From Isochrysis galbana (lineage: Eukaryota > Haptophyta > Isochrysidales > Isochrysidaceae), in contig CM030937.1 in NCBI GenBank assembly GCA_018136815.1, positions 5,694,526-5,758,525 of the forward strand: a stretch of DNA of 64,000 nt, written 5' to 3'. The notes under the pieces are model-generated. The model was not told the origin of the DNA and searched no databases. It saw nothing but the letters and a program-made list of their open reading frames with translations. Positions within the stretch are counted from its first letter, which is position 1, and each line of letters begins with the position of its first letter. This document shows, piece by piece, positions 11,421 to 21,518 of the stretch. The position numbers and the translations under genes are program-made.

Positions 11421-11562
11421 GCGAGTGAAGGAGAGAGAGAGAAGGGGGGGGGAGAGGGGGGGGTAGGGAGGAGAATGTATAGAGAGAGAGGGAGAGAGAG
11501 AGGGAGAGAGAGGGAGAGAGAGAGAGGGAGAGAGAGGAAGAGAGAGCGAGAGAGAAAGGGAG
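11421..11562. repeat. GA microsatellite beside the beta-oxidation gene start
   Basis: About 140 bases of GAGAGG/GAGAGA repeats with one G run. It lies immediately upstream of, or inside a 5' intron of, the minus-strand beta-oxidation gene, where it reads as a pyrimidine tract. Confidence 0.8.
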
Positions 11563-11602
11563 GTCGGCTAGAGGGCGCCTACCATCGCGACGAGCGGCCG
11601 AG

Positions 11603-12617
11603 ATGACGATACGCCGGCGGACGCTTCTACTTTCTACTACCACTCTCACGGCGTCCGACCACCACCCAGTGGTTGCGACCTTCGCAACTGACCCCCCCAG
11701 AAGGAGAAGGGCCACGAAGATTGAAGCCAAGATACCGGTAGAGGTATTGGACGACCCGGAGGTACGGGAAATGATTAACCTACTTTGGAGACGAATCTAC
11801 CCGGCCCACGCGGGAGACGACGATAGAGACAAGCTCTCGATCTGGACAGAAGTTAAGACAAAGGTGTCATCGATCCTTCTCGCGAAAGTGGTAGAACTCC
11901 GCAGACGTAGATCATACGCTCAAACTGAAATCGACACGGTAGCAGACGCTAGGAGATCTCAGATGGCGGCGGACCCGGGACCAATTCAACTCGAGGCCAT
12001 AGCCGACCTCAATCGGAAAGTAGCTGACAAAAGACGCACGTACACACCGGTCCCGTCTCTAGCGGAAAAGGCCATAAGGGCTGAGGAGCTAGTCACGAAA
12101 CAATTTTTTTAAAAATTCACGCCGAGACACGCCAACGGCGATATCCCGGCGATGTTCGCCGGAGTCAGGTGGGGCGACCCACAACCGACTCTGGAGGAGG
12201 ATAATATAGCTACCGACGATACCGCCATTTTGGGTTCATTGCGGAGCTACTATGTGTGGCTCTTCAGCGAGAAGACATCGCGAGGAGCGGAGCCCCTCCT
12301 TCACGCGCTGCGGCAGAGACAGATACCGACGAGTCATAGGTCTTCTCTGGATAGGCCTATAGGCCACTCCGAGATCGTTAGGGCGATACGCCAGATGGCG
12401 AAAGGCAAATCCACGGGACCGGATGGCATACCAATCGAATTCTACCAGAGCTTCGAGAAGTCGAGAAGCTAGTAACCCCGCACCTGACGGAGGTGTTTCA
12501 CGAGGCATACCGAGTAGGGGCACTACCGGAAGACACGTGTTCGGGTGACATAGCGTTGCTATATAAAAACGGGGACGCTAGAGACCCGAGAAACTATAGA
12601 CCCATCACCTCGCAACT
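11603..12617 (+). mobile_element. LINE retrotransposon fragment: endonuclease end to start of reverse transcriptase
   Basis: A 5'-truncated non-LTR element. It opens with the last segment of an APE-type endonuclease (SDHHPVVATF), continues through the linker region, and reaches the first reverse transcriptase blocks (GKSTGPDGIPIEFYQSF, then LLYKNGDARDPRNYRPIT). One in-frame stop lies at 12110-12112 beside a T run, and the frame shifts near 12465, so the copy is dead. The RT palm with its catalytic Asp pair is absent: the text passes straight into the repeat starting about 12620. The 5' junction is very close to the start region of the beta-oxidation gene, so this insertion may have replaced part of its promoter. 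Confidence 0.8.
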
Positions 12618-13560
12618 AAGTTTATACTTGGTTGCCCCATGGGGGGGCACGAGCCCCCCCCTCTCTCCACTCCTCCCTGTTACGGATGCCCCTCCGTCCT
12701 CTCCTACGTTTACTTTCTAAGTCCTGCGAGATCTCCTCTCTCCTCTCTCTTCACATGAGGAGAGGCGACGGGCCTCCTCTCTTCTTTCCTTTTCTTTCCT
12801 CTCTTTCTCTCCTGCTCAACCCCCCTTTCTTCGCGCATCCCTTTACGTTAGTTATCTACGTGTTACTGTGAATGTGCGTGTGATAGTGGTGTGGGAGAAT
12901 TATAAGAGGAATTTTATCCGGTTCTGTTCTGGAGAGAGCGCGAGCGATGGCGTCGCTCTCCCTCCTCTCGGCCGCCCTGGTCACCATGATGGTGCCAGGG
13001 CGATATGGAGCTGCTGCACGGGAAGGGATGGGTCCTACTGGGCCCATCCCAGTGGACCGCGCCCGCTCGCCGCGTCTGCGCCCTCTCGCCGAGCCACTGC
13101 AGCCGGAAACCCACCCCTCCTCGCTCAGCCGCATGGCTGCAGCGATGGAGCAAGGTGTGGGGGGCCCATGTGGAGAGGCCTATGGCTTCCCACATGGCCC
13201 CACTGGGCCACTCCCATCTGGGTCTGCCCCCTTCACCAGCCTCGCGGCTGGTTTTCTGTGTTTGCGCTCGCTCGCTGAGCCGTCGCAGCCAGACTCCCAC
13301 CCCTCCTCGCCAGATCGCAGGTGCGACTCGATGGAGAGTGGTGTGGAGGGGCCATATGGGGTCACCTATGGTGCCCTCCACGGCCCCATTGGGCCACCCC
13401 CTGTCAGGGCTGGCCCCATCTCCCACTCTCTCACGGCTCACGAAGTTGTATCGCGGCCGGATCCGTTCCCTAAAGGAGTCATGCAGGCATCCACGATACG
13501 CGATCCCAACTCCAGCGGGCGCGCGATCCCACAAGCCACGCCTTCTCGACCCTGCCGACT
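12618..13560. repeat. Dispersed repeat with G7/C7 hairpin, then a 188-base tandem repeat
   Basis: Starts with ATACTTGGTTGCCCCATGGG and a hairpin of seven G and seven C around GCACGA. Related starts occur near 27130 (reverse), 47918 and, more loosely, 63930. From about 12900 to 13440 two to three diverged copies of a 188-base unit follow, marked by GCCGAGCCACTGCAGCC at about 13087 and GCTGAGCCGTCGCAGCC at about 13275. The region lies just before a Copia-type fossil and could be leader or LTR sequence of such elements. That is inference. Confidence 0.55.
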
Positions 13561-14120
13561 CACCCCCTGTCGGTTCTCCTGAGCACGAAGCCATGTCTTC
13601 TCAGCGCGAAGCTTACATGGCAATTGTAGGAGGACTCTTATGGCTTGCAAATATGTCGCGCCCCGACCTGGCGTACGCTGCGTCCCAATTATCACGATTC
13701 ATGACCAATCCAGGACCCATTCACTTCCAAGCAGCCACACGATGTCTGTTATACCTGCGAGGATCCAAGCAGCGAGTCCTGCACTTCTCCCCTAATTCCG
13801 ACATGGCCTTCGTAACGTTCGTCGACTCCAATTGGGAAGCAAAATACTCCTGTAGTGGTGCCTTCTTCTTCTACCTGGGTTGTCCCATCCAGTGGTTCTC
13901 CAAAATGCAACGCTCTGTGTCTCTATCAAGCGCTGAAGCTGAGTACTTTGGCGCCATGTTGACAGCGAAAGACCTCATCTTTATCAGGGACCTGCTCACC
14001 GACCTTGGCATCGTGCATGATGGCCCCTCAGTCGTTTACTCCGACTCCAAATCCGCCGTCGACATGGCCTTCGACCCAGTCGCCTTCAAGAAAACAAAAC
14101 ACATCCTTCGTGCTCGCTAG
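13560..14120 (+). mobile_element. Copia-type (Ty1/copia) LTR retrotransposon fossil, end of reverse transcriptase and RNase H
   Basis: The frame reads as the C-terminal part of a Copia-type polyprotein: the end of the reverse transcriptase region (VGGLLWLANMSRPDLAYA) and an RNase H part (VSLSSAEAEYFG, YSDSKSAVDMA). Only this piece of the element is visible, so it is a broken copy. No LTR pair was found. The piece is well conserved in sequence, so it is probably not very old. Confidence 0.85.
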
Positions 14121-14390
14121 GCCTTTGTAAAAATATGTACAAAATCTTGCCCAAATATGTAGCAAAAATATGCATACCCTAAACAGTAAAAATGCGCCAT
14201 CGTAGCTCGTAGCGTGTAGCGTCCCGCCCTCTTACTCAAAAAAAAAGGGCCAACAGCATCCACACACCACACACAAATGGCAAAGACGGCACCTACCCAC
14301 ACACCCACAAACCACAAGAGCATAAAGAGCTAGCACACGTTGCATATGAATATGAATGAAACATCATACTATAGTTAGTTAGTCGGATAG
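14121..14390. other. AT-rich flank of the hAT element
   Basis: Contains repeated AAAAATATG and CCCAAATATGTAG words that also occur inside the bounded hAT-type element at 45279-46209. This suggests it is the terminal region of the hAT element whose transposase follows on the minus strand. No complete TIR was identified here. Confidence 0.45.
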
Positions 14391-15234
14391 TCAGTCCCCT
14401 TGGCCCTGCTCCTGCTTGCGCTTGTTGCGATTGTAACGCAACATGAGGGATGCAGACACTTGATCTGCAAGGGAGCTACCCCTCACAGAGGGAAACATAC
14501 CAGCGAGAAGAGAAAAGACACGCTCACATGAGGCTGAGTTGGGGGAGAGACAAAAACATATCCTTGCGGCCATGGCCCATGTTGGACACTTAGAAGCATT
14601 GGCTTCCCACCACAGCAAGACTTGCTTAGAGTACGCGGGCACATCAGATTGATCAAATTGTGCACCGGCACATGCCATCAGATAATTTGGAAGCTCAACT
14701 TGTAGGTTGTTTGCCAAAAGGTTTACAAAGCAAGGAAGAGTTGAAAGTTGTTGCACCCATAAAGCATTGACCTTACCTTGAGAAGCAAAACTTGGATCAA
14801 ACGCTCGCAGCAACCCGGTGATTCGGTGCTGCTCTTTGCACCAAAATGGGCGGGCACATTTGTTTGTCAAGCGGTCCTCCAAATATTGGAATGACCCTTT
14901 TACATGCTCCATGATCTTAGTCCTATTGAGGTAGGGCACACACATCAATTGCATTCCGGATCTCAGCTTCCGTCGTGAAAACTATCGTCGAGCCACCTTG
15001 GTAGGCAATTGTCCAAGTACTACTGCCAATAGCTCCTATCACACCATGGAACCATTGATGGTAGGGTGCATCGTAGTAATCTCTCGTGGCCATGCCTAGC
15101 TTTATGGGCTCTTGCGCCCTTAGAACTGATGCCACATTTGGGAAATGAGTAGAGTCGGTGCCTAGTCCACACCCGGGGAGATAGCCGCTGGAGCGAGCCC
15201 TTATTGTCACCTTTCGGCACCAGAACCTCACACT
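14391..15234 (-). mobile_element. hAT transposase, C-terminal part, frameshifted
   Basis: Minus-strand coding remains of a hAT-superfamily transposase. The last about 90 residues form the dimerisation domain, with the typical LPNYL... and SPNSASCERVFSLLAGMFPSVRGSSL blocks. Upstream residues (VPAYSKQVLLWWEANASKCPTWAMAARI) fit as well. Near 14925-14954 the coding runs in two overlapping frames (AEIRNAIDVCALPQ in one, MQLMCVPYLNR in the other), marking a frameshift. The N-terminal BED finger lies further on at 16246-16428, cut off by a LINE tail insertion. The copy cannot make a working transposase. Confidence 0.85.
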
Positions 15235-16110
15235 GTGGACCTGACGCACGACGAATGGAAACACGTGGCGAAACTCTACACGCACCCCCTGTTAAAACAC
15301 ACAGACATGCACCTGCACTTCAAACACGTTACACATAGGAGGCTAGGAACACGCAACCGTTTCACAGCGGCGACCACCACAAAGTGTAGGCTCTGCGGGA
15401 AACACAGGGAAAACTCGACACACCTAGCTAGATGCCCGTCCACGATTCAGATATTTCAAACCATAGAAGCCGTAGCGGGATACACCCCGGCGAAAGACAG
15501 ATCGACGACTCAAAAAATCAAAGACAGACTATTTGCATACCCGAACTCCCCGACGCCGGATAGCCTCAAAGCCCTCTAACTAATAGCATGGAGATACATC
15601 ATCAGCGACTTCTACAAGGTGGAATTTGAAAACCACACCTTCCACCACGTGCCGGTTATCGAGAGAATCCTAAGCAGGTTCACGGTCCTCGTTAGAGGTC
15701 GTGAACCTTCGGACGACTTCTCAACCGCACGCACGCGCAAGGCCACCCAGGGAAGGAAGCCGAAAATCAAATCTCCACACGACCTCAGCGCCCCTGTCTT
15801 CTCAACTAACAACAAAGGCGCCCTAGCCCTAGTCATGAATGAACACGAATCTATCTCTGGTAGCGAAAGCCCTCAACATAGCAGAGCGTCTTGCCTAACC
15901 AAGCGACCCCTCGCCGCGAACCGCCCACCAACCAACAACAGGCCTTAGTCGCACTGACCACAGCCGCTTGACACCCAACACAAGAAACGGACACACATCA
16001 GCCGGTAGCCCGATGGCACAGGAGGAAGGCGAGAAACAGGCCGTCGAGAATCGGCACACACCGTCCGCCACTGGAAACCCACTACACCCAGCCCCTAGGT
16101 AGAGCACGAG
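15235..16110 (+). mobile_element. LINE 3' tail with zinc-finger-like domain, inserted in a hAT element
   Basis: This is the C-terminal end of a LINE ORF. A Cys/His cluster (CRLCGKHRENSTHLARC) lies at about 15385-15438, followed after a stop near 15577 by a segment reading LIAWRYIISDFYKVEFEN and a basic tail (GRKPKIKSP). The WRYI..DFY block recurs on the minus strand at 29288-29690, so both belong to one LINE family. The 3' boundary is probably at about 16100, near CCCCTAGGTAGAGCACG; a comparable CCTTAGGTAGTGCAC ends another tail near 58090. The hAT coding parts on either side show that this piece inserted into the hAT copy. Confidence 0.7.
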
Positions 16111-16245
16111 GGGACGAGCCGCAAGCAGGCAGGTGGAGGGGGAGTGAAGGGAACGGGCGAGGCTGCGGAGATAATGTGCAGGGTCGCGCGCGCGGCGGGA
16201 TTATTAAGAAGTTTTTTATTCGTGCTTCAGAGAAAGGAGCGGCCT

Positions 16246-16428
16246 TCAGTTTCCGCTGCGTTTGATCTCTGAGATATCCACGGCACCATCATTCCTATCA
16301 GGATCAAGATACCCTTTGAGCTGTTGGTAGAGCCTTGGGTGTTTTGACTTGCAGTGATTCCAAAGTGATGTTGGCCCACCACCCGGCTTCAACCGATCAC
16401 CGCATTTGTTTATACCGTCTTCAGACAA
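16246..16428 (-). mobile_element. hAT transposase N-terminal BED zinc finger
   Basis: About 60 codons on the minus strand ending a BED-type zinc finger: GGGPTSLWNHCKSKHPRLY carries the closing His/Cys-His pattern typical of BED domains, which bind DNA in hAT transposases. It is the expected N-terminal domain for the transposase remains at 14391-15234. The preceding Cys pair lies outside this frame or has decayed. Confidence 0.65.
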
Positions 16429-16974
16429 ATGTTGGCATTCAACAATGCCAGCAGTCTCAGTGGGCTTGAAGATGGACCAAATGGGTGAGGTGCGCCGGCC
16501 GGTATTCTATAGACCGGTCTTTACCTTCGTGGCTTCCCCCCCAATAACCGATATTAGATATTAGTACTTAAAAAGCCCTGTCTGACCGCCCTACATATAG
16601 ATTATCGATCGCGTAAAGCCAAATATGGTCTAAAATAATAACATAATAACTGCTGCAGTGGCAGTCCTCCCAATGGCGCAGTGGCAGTGGCCACGGCGGC
16701 CGGCGGTTTCATCTTAACTTCTTATCTTAGAAAGGGGCTGACGGCGGACGTGGCTGCGCGGCTCGACGGGGGCAGAGGCGCGAGTTCGCTTATACAAGAA
16801 AACTCCCTCTCGATCTGGGGACTCGAGGACAGAGCGAGGGCAGTACACGCCCTACAAGGGCCGCGAGAAGCCCACGCAAAACTCACCTCTCCACGCGGTT
16901 TCTTTCTCTCCCATTCCCTTTCCCCGCTGTCAGTCAGCTCGGCGTCTTCCACGCTTCCCCCCCCCTGGGCAGCG

Positions 16975-17785
16975 ATGCGTGCCGTCTGCCTCTCTCTCCT
17001 CCTTTGCGCCTCCTCGGCGCTCCAGCTGCCGTACGCGGCTCGCTCGAGCGCTCGGGCTGGGACCCCCATGATGGCCGGTGCGAAGGCGCTTGCCAAGAAG
17101 ACCGCCGTCCTCGAGACAGTCCGGCAGAGCATGAGCGAGAGTGCTCTGATGTTCTGCGTGCGCTCTGAGGGCCTCAAGGTGAATGAGATCAATATGCTGA
17201 GGCAGACTCTGCCTGAGGGAGTCACTCTAAAGTGTGTGAAGAATAACCTGATCAATATCGCTGCCAAGGACTTTGAGCAGTTCAACGCGGACGACATCGA
17301 GAGCCTGCTGCACTACTCCAACTATTGGTTCTTTGCGTCGGAGGACAAGATGAGGGACTCGTTCAAGGCGTGGGAGACCTTCACGAAGGACACCGGAAAG
17401 AAGGTGCGCAAGGCGAGAGGCCAGAAGCGGGGCTGTCCGCTCTTCCCCTGGCTACCAGGCCAACCACCCCACGCACACTCCAGCTACCATTGTGATCTCT
17501 GACCCTACCTCCTCACTTCCGCGCCATATCCTGCAGGACAATGTGGTCATCGGTGGGATTTTCGATGGGAAGGTGATGGATGCCGACGGTGTCGAGGCAG
17601 TGACCAAGCTTCCCACAAAGCAGGAGCTTATGCAGAAGACGGCGTTCCTTCTCAAGTCGCTGCCCGCCAAGCTCGCGCGCGCTCTCGACGAGGCTGGTGC
17701 TGTCCGCATTGCCCGCGGCTTGGAGCAGGCACGTGGTCAGAAAATGGTTCGCGCCGTCAAGCTTGCGTCAGAGAAGATGCCGTAA
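16975..17785 (+). CDS. Plastid 50S ribosomal protein L10 (uL10), nucleus-encoded, two exons
   Basis: The L10 stalk-base protein that anchors L7/L12 dimers on the large ribosomal subunit. Exon 1 is 16975-17403, intron 17404-17536 (GTGCGC...CTGCAG), exon 2 17537-17785, both phase 0; 225 residues. The start has a signal-peptide-like leader (MRAVCLSLLLCASSALQLP), then a basic transit segment, which is the two-part targeting found in algae with secondary plastids. The mature protein begins around residue 35. L10 features: the KKTAVLETVRQSMSES start, VKNNLINIAAKD, and in exon 2 GGIFDGKVMDADGVEAVTKLP matching the bacterial GG..EGKVLDAD..K.LA.LP block. The frame is also open further upstream to 16681, but Met at 16975 gives the credible leader. 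Confidence 0.93.
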
Positions 17786-19604
17786 GAGCACAGTTCGTGA
17801 GTGGCGGTGGCATTTGTCCGCTGTGGTACGTGCTCGCGGCGGTCGTGAGAAGGAGTGCGCGGTGGAGGTGCAGGAGGAGGGTGTAGCCTGGAGCCATGGT
17901 TGACTGATGCCACACGTCGGAGCTAGTGAACCGACGCGCCACATCCTCGGGCCGACAGTGAGAGCGCAGTGACCGTCCGAGCCACAATGCTATCTGACGT
18001 GGTGACGGCAGCACTGGCTGAATGCGCTGCCGCGCATCTCGCACCGTGATTCGCGCTGATGCCTCTCGCAACGAGGCCCTCACCGCCCAACTTCATCCAG
18101 CCTCAGTTTCTCTCCATCCGGCATGGCGCTCACGGCCCCGTTTTTCTGCGTCTCATTCTGATCGCAAACGTGGAGGGCGCCCCTCTCGCACCTTTGTTGT
18201 GTTTGTCACCCTGTGAAGTGAGGCTGCGGAAGGCGGTGGCCATTTCTGCATGCGCCGCCCAACCAATCGCTGTGACAGCACAGCATCGTGACGGCTGCGA
18301 GCACCGTTATTTCCTCCACCTCTCTGCCTTGTCTGCTGTGGGAGTGTGATCTTTGAAGTTGGACCGAGCACTAACCTGCTGAATAGGTGCGAGGCTGCGT
18401 GACCGTACGTTTCCTAAGACGAATATGGGCTCTGCAAAATATATTTGAAGCATATGGCATACTAGCAACGCACCGGTGCCGTAGCGGCTGCTCCGCCCTT
18501 CCCTCAGCCCTATTGGTGTGTGGTAGTCGACCTATTGGTGTGTTGTGGTCGAGTAGCAGTGCCACTCTGTTGCACGGCACCGGTGGCATGCACGGCGCTT
18601 TAGCCCTCCTTCCTGCCGGCGGCGGGAGCCGGGTGAGTGAGAGTGTGTGAGTCCCGCCTCAGGGCGTCGCTGCGGCCGTGAAGAGCAAGCGTCCCGGCCC
18701 CTAGCTGGCCACCCCTGGCCATGCCTCTCCCACGCGCTCGCCTCACTAGTCACTAGCGCCTATGGGTGCAGCCCAGAAGCCTCTGTATGCCTGGCGACAA
18801 GGGATGGGGGATGGGGGGGGAGTCAGCTCGAGGGCAGGCCAAGCGCGGGCGTGGGAGTGCGCACGCCGCGACTGCGCGCCCACCAAGGGTATGGTTAAAT
18901 TGATGATTTTCCAGCATCTAGCCCCTCCCTGCCAAAAGGTAGAAGACAGGGACAGGGACAAGAAGAGGGGCTGAGATTGAGGTTGGTGATTGGTTGTGTA
19001 GCGCCCACCGAGGAGGGTGTCTGCAATCTGCAATGGAGTAAGGGGTGAGGTGAGGGGGGCGCGAGGCCCGCGCCCGTTGACCCCCACTTATGAGAGTATG
19101 TTGTCGAGCCTGCCACGCAGGGCTAGAGCCAGGGCGTGCGATCAAGACCCAGCCCTCAGGGATTAGGGAGGAGGGTCTAGACTTCTGTGGCGAGGCCCCC
19201 CTTCCTGGGGCCAAACAAAGGGCAGAGGGCGGCTCAGGAGGGCGTGTAGCGTGTAGCGGGCTACCGGCTACACCCTCCGGTTGGCCCCCCCCCTTCAGGG
19301 CGGGCCGGGAGAGGGAGCGTGCCCACCCACATGCGAACCCCAACCATTAAGTTAGTTGGTAGCAATTAGTAGTAGCCAGAATCTTCACATGCATTTTAAA
19401 TACGCCCATTAAAAAAGAAAACGGAGTCGCACAATTTCAACCGCTAATGGTCAAGCGCACCCCTTCTTGACCTCGAGACGCGAATGCATCACACTGCACA
19501 CCGTGAGCAAGGACCAGCGCTAGCCAACGCACAACACATAGGCGGTGGAGACTGAACTTGGGACCGAACCCCACAAGTCAACGTTGTCCATTATTTGCAT
19601 ATGG
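17786..19604. other. Intergenic, no gene seen
   Basis: Starts as the 3' flank of the L10 gene. Frames of up to about 140 codons (for instance on the minus strand at 18918-19343) are low-complexity or share no protein features. The 3' side belongs to the convergent minus-strand gene ending at 19605. Confidence 0.4.
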
Positions 19605-21518
19605 TCACAAGTCATCTGGAACGCTAAACTCCTCCGCAAAGACTGCGCGCAGCACTCGCGTCTCCGACTCAGCCGCATCGCCTTCGACGATGGCCCGCCT
19701 TCCTTGTGACTTGTCACGAGTCCCGGAGCGCTTGCCATCCGTCTGCGACACCGACTCGGCCTCTCCACTGTGCACTAATTTCGTCCGGTACGCCCACCGG
19801 GTGGCGCGCAAGGTTTGTGCCGGTGCCAAGCCCAAGCTCCGCAGCCCGCCTCTGCGAATCCTCTCCAGGTCGATCCGTTGGAGACGCCGTTTGTTGGCAA
19901 GCGCCTGCGTGAGGCCGTCCATCTCCGGCGGTTCAAGGGCGAGCAGTTCTGCAAGCGCGAGGGCAGCGGTGTGGCCGTCGCCGCACCGCTCCGCTGCGGA
20001 CGCAAGCGCCTCCCACACCTCCAGGAGCCACGGGCACACGCGCGCCGCATGTGTCGCCAGCTCGTACGCCTCGTCCGGCCGACGCGATTCGAGACAAACC
20101 CCGCTGTGCAGCGCCAGCGCGCGAGCAGCCCAGCGCGCGCGTGCCGTGCCCCGCTCTTGCCAATCGGCATTGCACAAACGCTCCCCGTCCCACTTGAAGA
20201 TGGCGTTCGCTTGCCCGGCGGTGCTCGCCATGCCTGAGAAACGGAGATTGTCGTCGCTCATCTGGACCTCGAAACGGCCGTTCGCGCCTGTCTCCTCTTC
20301 CCATCGTCCGCGGAGAGTGCTGCGTCCGCGCTCGACGGCCTCAACAGCTTCCACGAGCTTTCCGGCGCCGGGCGACAATCCGTAAGTCCCGGACAGGTGC
20401 GCCCTAGATGTGTACTCTCCTGCGCCGTGCATCTCCGCCCCCTGAAGGGTGCCGACATCGCCGCCAGAAGAGCGGGACTCACTCGTGCCATTGGAAGAAG
20501 ATGACGGTGCGTTCACCACAAGTTCCGAGCGATAGAAAGATTCGCGCCAACGCGAGTTAGCCCAGTCGCTACGGGCACGAATGAGCGGTGCTTGCGCGGC
20601 GGCGGCAGCGGCGTCTAGGCGCTCAGGCCAGCTCGCAGGCGGCGGTGCCTCGTGCGTCAGCAAAAATTCGGTCGTCACCTCCAGCAGCGGTGTCGCCTCG
20701 AAAGCACGCGCCGAGGTGCTAGGCCCACCGGCGCGCGACTCGTCCAATACGACGACCGCCTTCGCATATCGCTCATATGCGTGCAGGAGCTGGCTCGGCA
20801 CATCAACGCCCTGCTCGCGGAGCGTCTCGGCGCACTTCTCCACCGAGTTGAGACCGAACAAGTCCTGGAAGCCGGCCGCCAGTAGACCTGGACTACGGAG
20901 TGGCGTCGCCTGGCCAGTGCCCCATGCGAGGCGCGTCCGCTTCATTGCGGGCGGCGGCACCGTGTCCGCCTTGGCGGGAAGAACGATGCGCGCATTGACG
21001 CCGCGGCTGCAGCGGATGAAGCACGGCCCACTGATGACTTCGACGCCTTCTGGCGCGAGCACCCCCAGGCACTCGATCGCCTTGCGCGCGAATCCGAAGC
21101 CATACAAATTATCTGGATTGCGCTTTGAGCAGATGTTCGAGTTGGCGCACACGATGAGCAGCGCCTCTCGCACTGGCGGCGGAGCGCAGAGAAGCGGCGA
21201 TGGCGAGCGAGCGCTGGCACGGGGCGCAGAAGAGGGCTTGGGAGGGCACGGATGAGAGAGCGCGGGCGTGAGTGAGGAAGGAGGAGAGGGTAGAAGGTAA
21301 GGGAGAGTAGCGAGGAGAGGCGGTCGATGGCTGGATGGGAGTAAAGAGCTGGAGAGCAGAGTGGAGAGTAGGGGCAAGCAGAACATCAGGCGGACAGAGG
21401 TGGCACGAGAGGGGTGGGGGGGGGGGGGGGGGGGGGAGCGCTGTCTAGCCGAAAGCGAACGAGACCGACAACTTCGTTTCGTCTGCGCGCGCGCGCGCGC
21501 ACACACACACCTCCACAC
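19605..21518 (-). CDS. Large protein with thioredoxin-like 2Fe-2S ferredoxin domain, TPR-like and J-like tail
   Basis: A 637-residue single-exon frame. Residues about 115-180 form a thioredoxin-like ferredoxin domain: LLIVCANSNIC (C-x5-C) and, 43 residues later, GPCFIRCSRGVNARIV (C-x3-C), the four Cys that hold a 2Fe-2S cluster in this fold. About residues 375-455 carry a short beta-rich unit (RGRWEEETGANGRFEVQMSDDNLRFSG) like the GRW..G.F.L..S.DG..F.G repeats seen in uncharacterised algal proteins. A TPR-like helical hairpin follows at about 475-545. Near 575 LGLAPAQTLRATRWAYRTKLVH resembles helix II of a J-domain but lacks the HPD motif. The first 115 residues are basic and Pro/Ser-rich; Met45 (21386) is followed by a hydrophobic run and is the more likely start. 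Function is not known. Confidence 0.7.
   Translation of the reverse strand: MWRCVCARARAQTKRSCRSRSLSARQRSPPPPPPHPSRATSVRLMFCLPLLSTLLSSSLLPSSHRPPLLATLPYLLPSPPSSLTPALSHPCPPKPSSAPRASARSPSPLLCAPPPVREALLIVCANSNICSKRNPDNLYGFGFARKAIECLGVLAPEGVEVISGPCFIRCSRGVNARIVLPAKADTVPPPAMKRTRLAWGTGQATPLRSPGLLAAGFQDLFGLNSVEKCAETLREQGVDVPSQLLHAYERYAKAVVVLDESRAGGPSTSARAFEATPLLEVTTEFLLTHEAPPPASWPERLDAAAAAAQAPLIRARSDWANSRWRESFYRSELVVNAPSSSSNGTSESRSSGGDVGTLQGAEMHGAGEYTSRAHLSGTYGLSPGAGKLVEAVEAVERGRSTLRGRWEEETGANGRFEVQMSDDNLRFSGMASTAGQANAIFKWDGERLCNADWQERGTARARWAARALALHSGVCLESRRPDEAYELATHAARVCPWLLEVWEALASAAERCGDGHTAALALAELLALEPPEMDGLTQALANKRRLQRIDLERIRRGGLRSLGLAPAQTLRATRWAYRTKLVHSGEAESVSQTDGKRSGTRDKSQGRRAIVEGDAAESETRVLRAVFAEEFSVPDDL

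Larger units (their letters stand above)
7696..16593. mobile_element. Inward-facing 41-base inverted repeats bounding 8.9 kb
   Basis: At 7696 the sequence runs TAGGGCGGTCAAACAAGGC and on through CTTTTTAAGTACTAATATCTAA; read from 16593 on the other strand the same 41 bases recur with two differences (A to G in both cases). Each terminus is flanked by TA, as expected for an element with TA target duplications. Between them lie the beta-oxidation gene, LINE pieces, a Copia-type fossil and a hAT element. It may be one very large inserted-into transposon, or two separate small elements that happen to face each other. The repeat match itself is certain; the single-element reading is not. Confidence 0.4.

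Noticed and set aside
12994-13560. N-terminal extension of the Copia-type frame
   Set aside because: The frame is open, but it translates a 188-base tandem repeat and shares nothing with Copia polyproteins.
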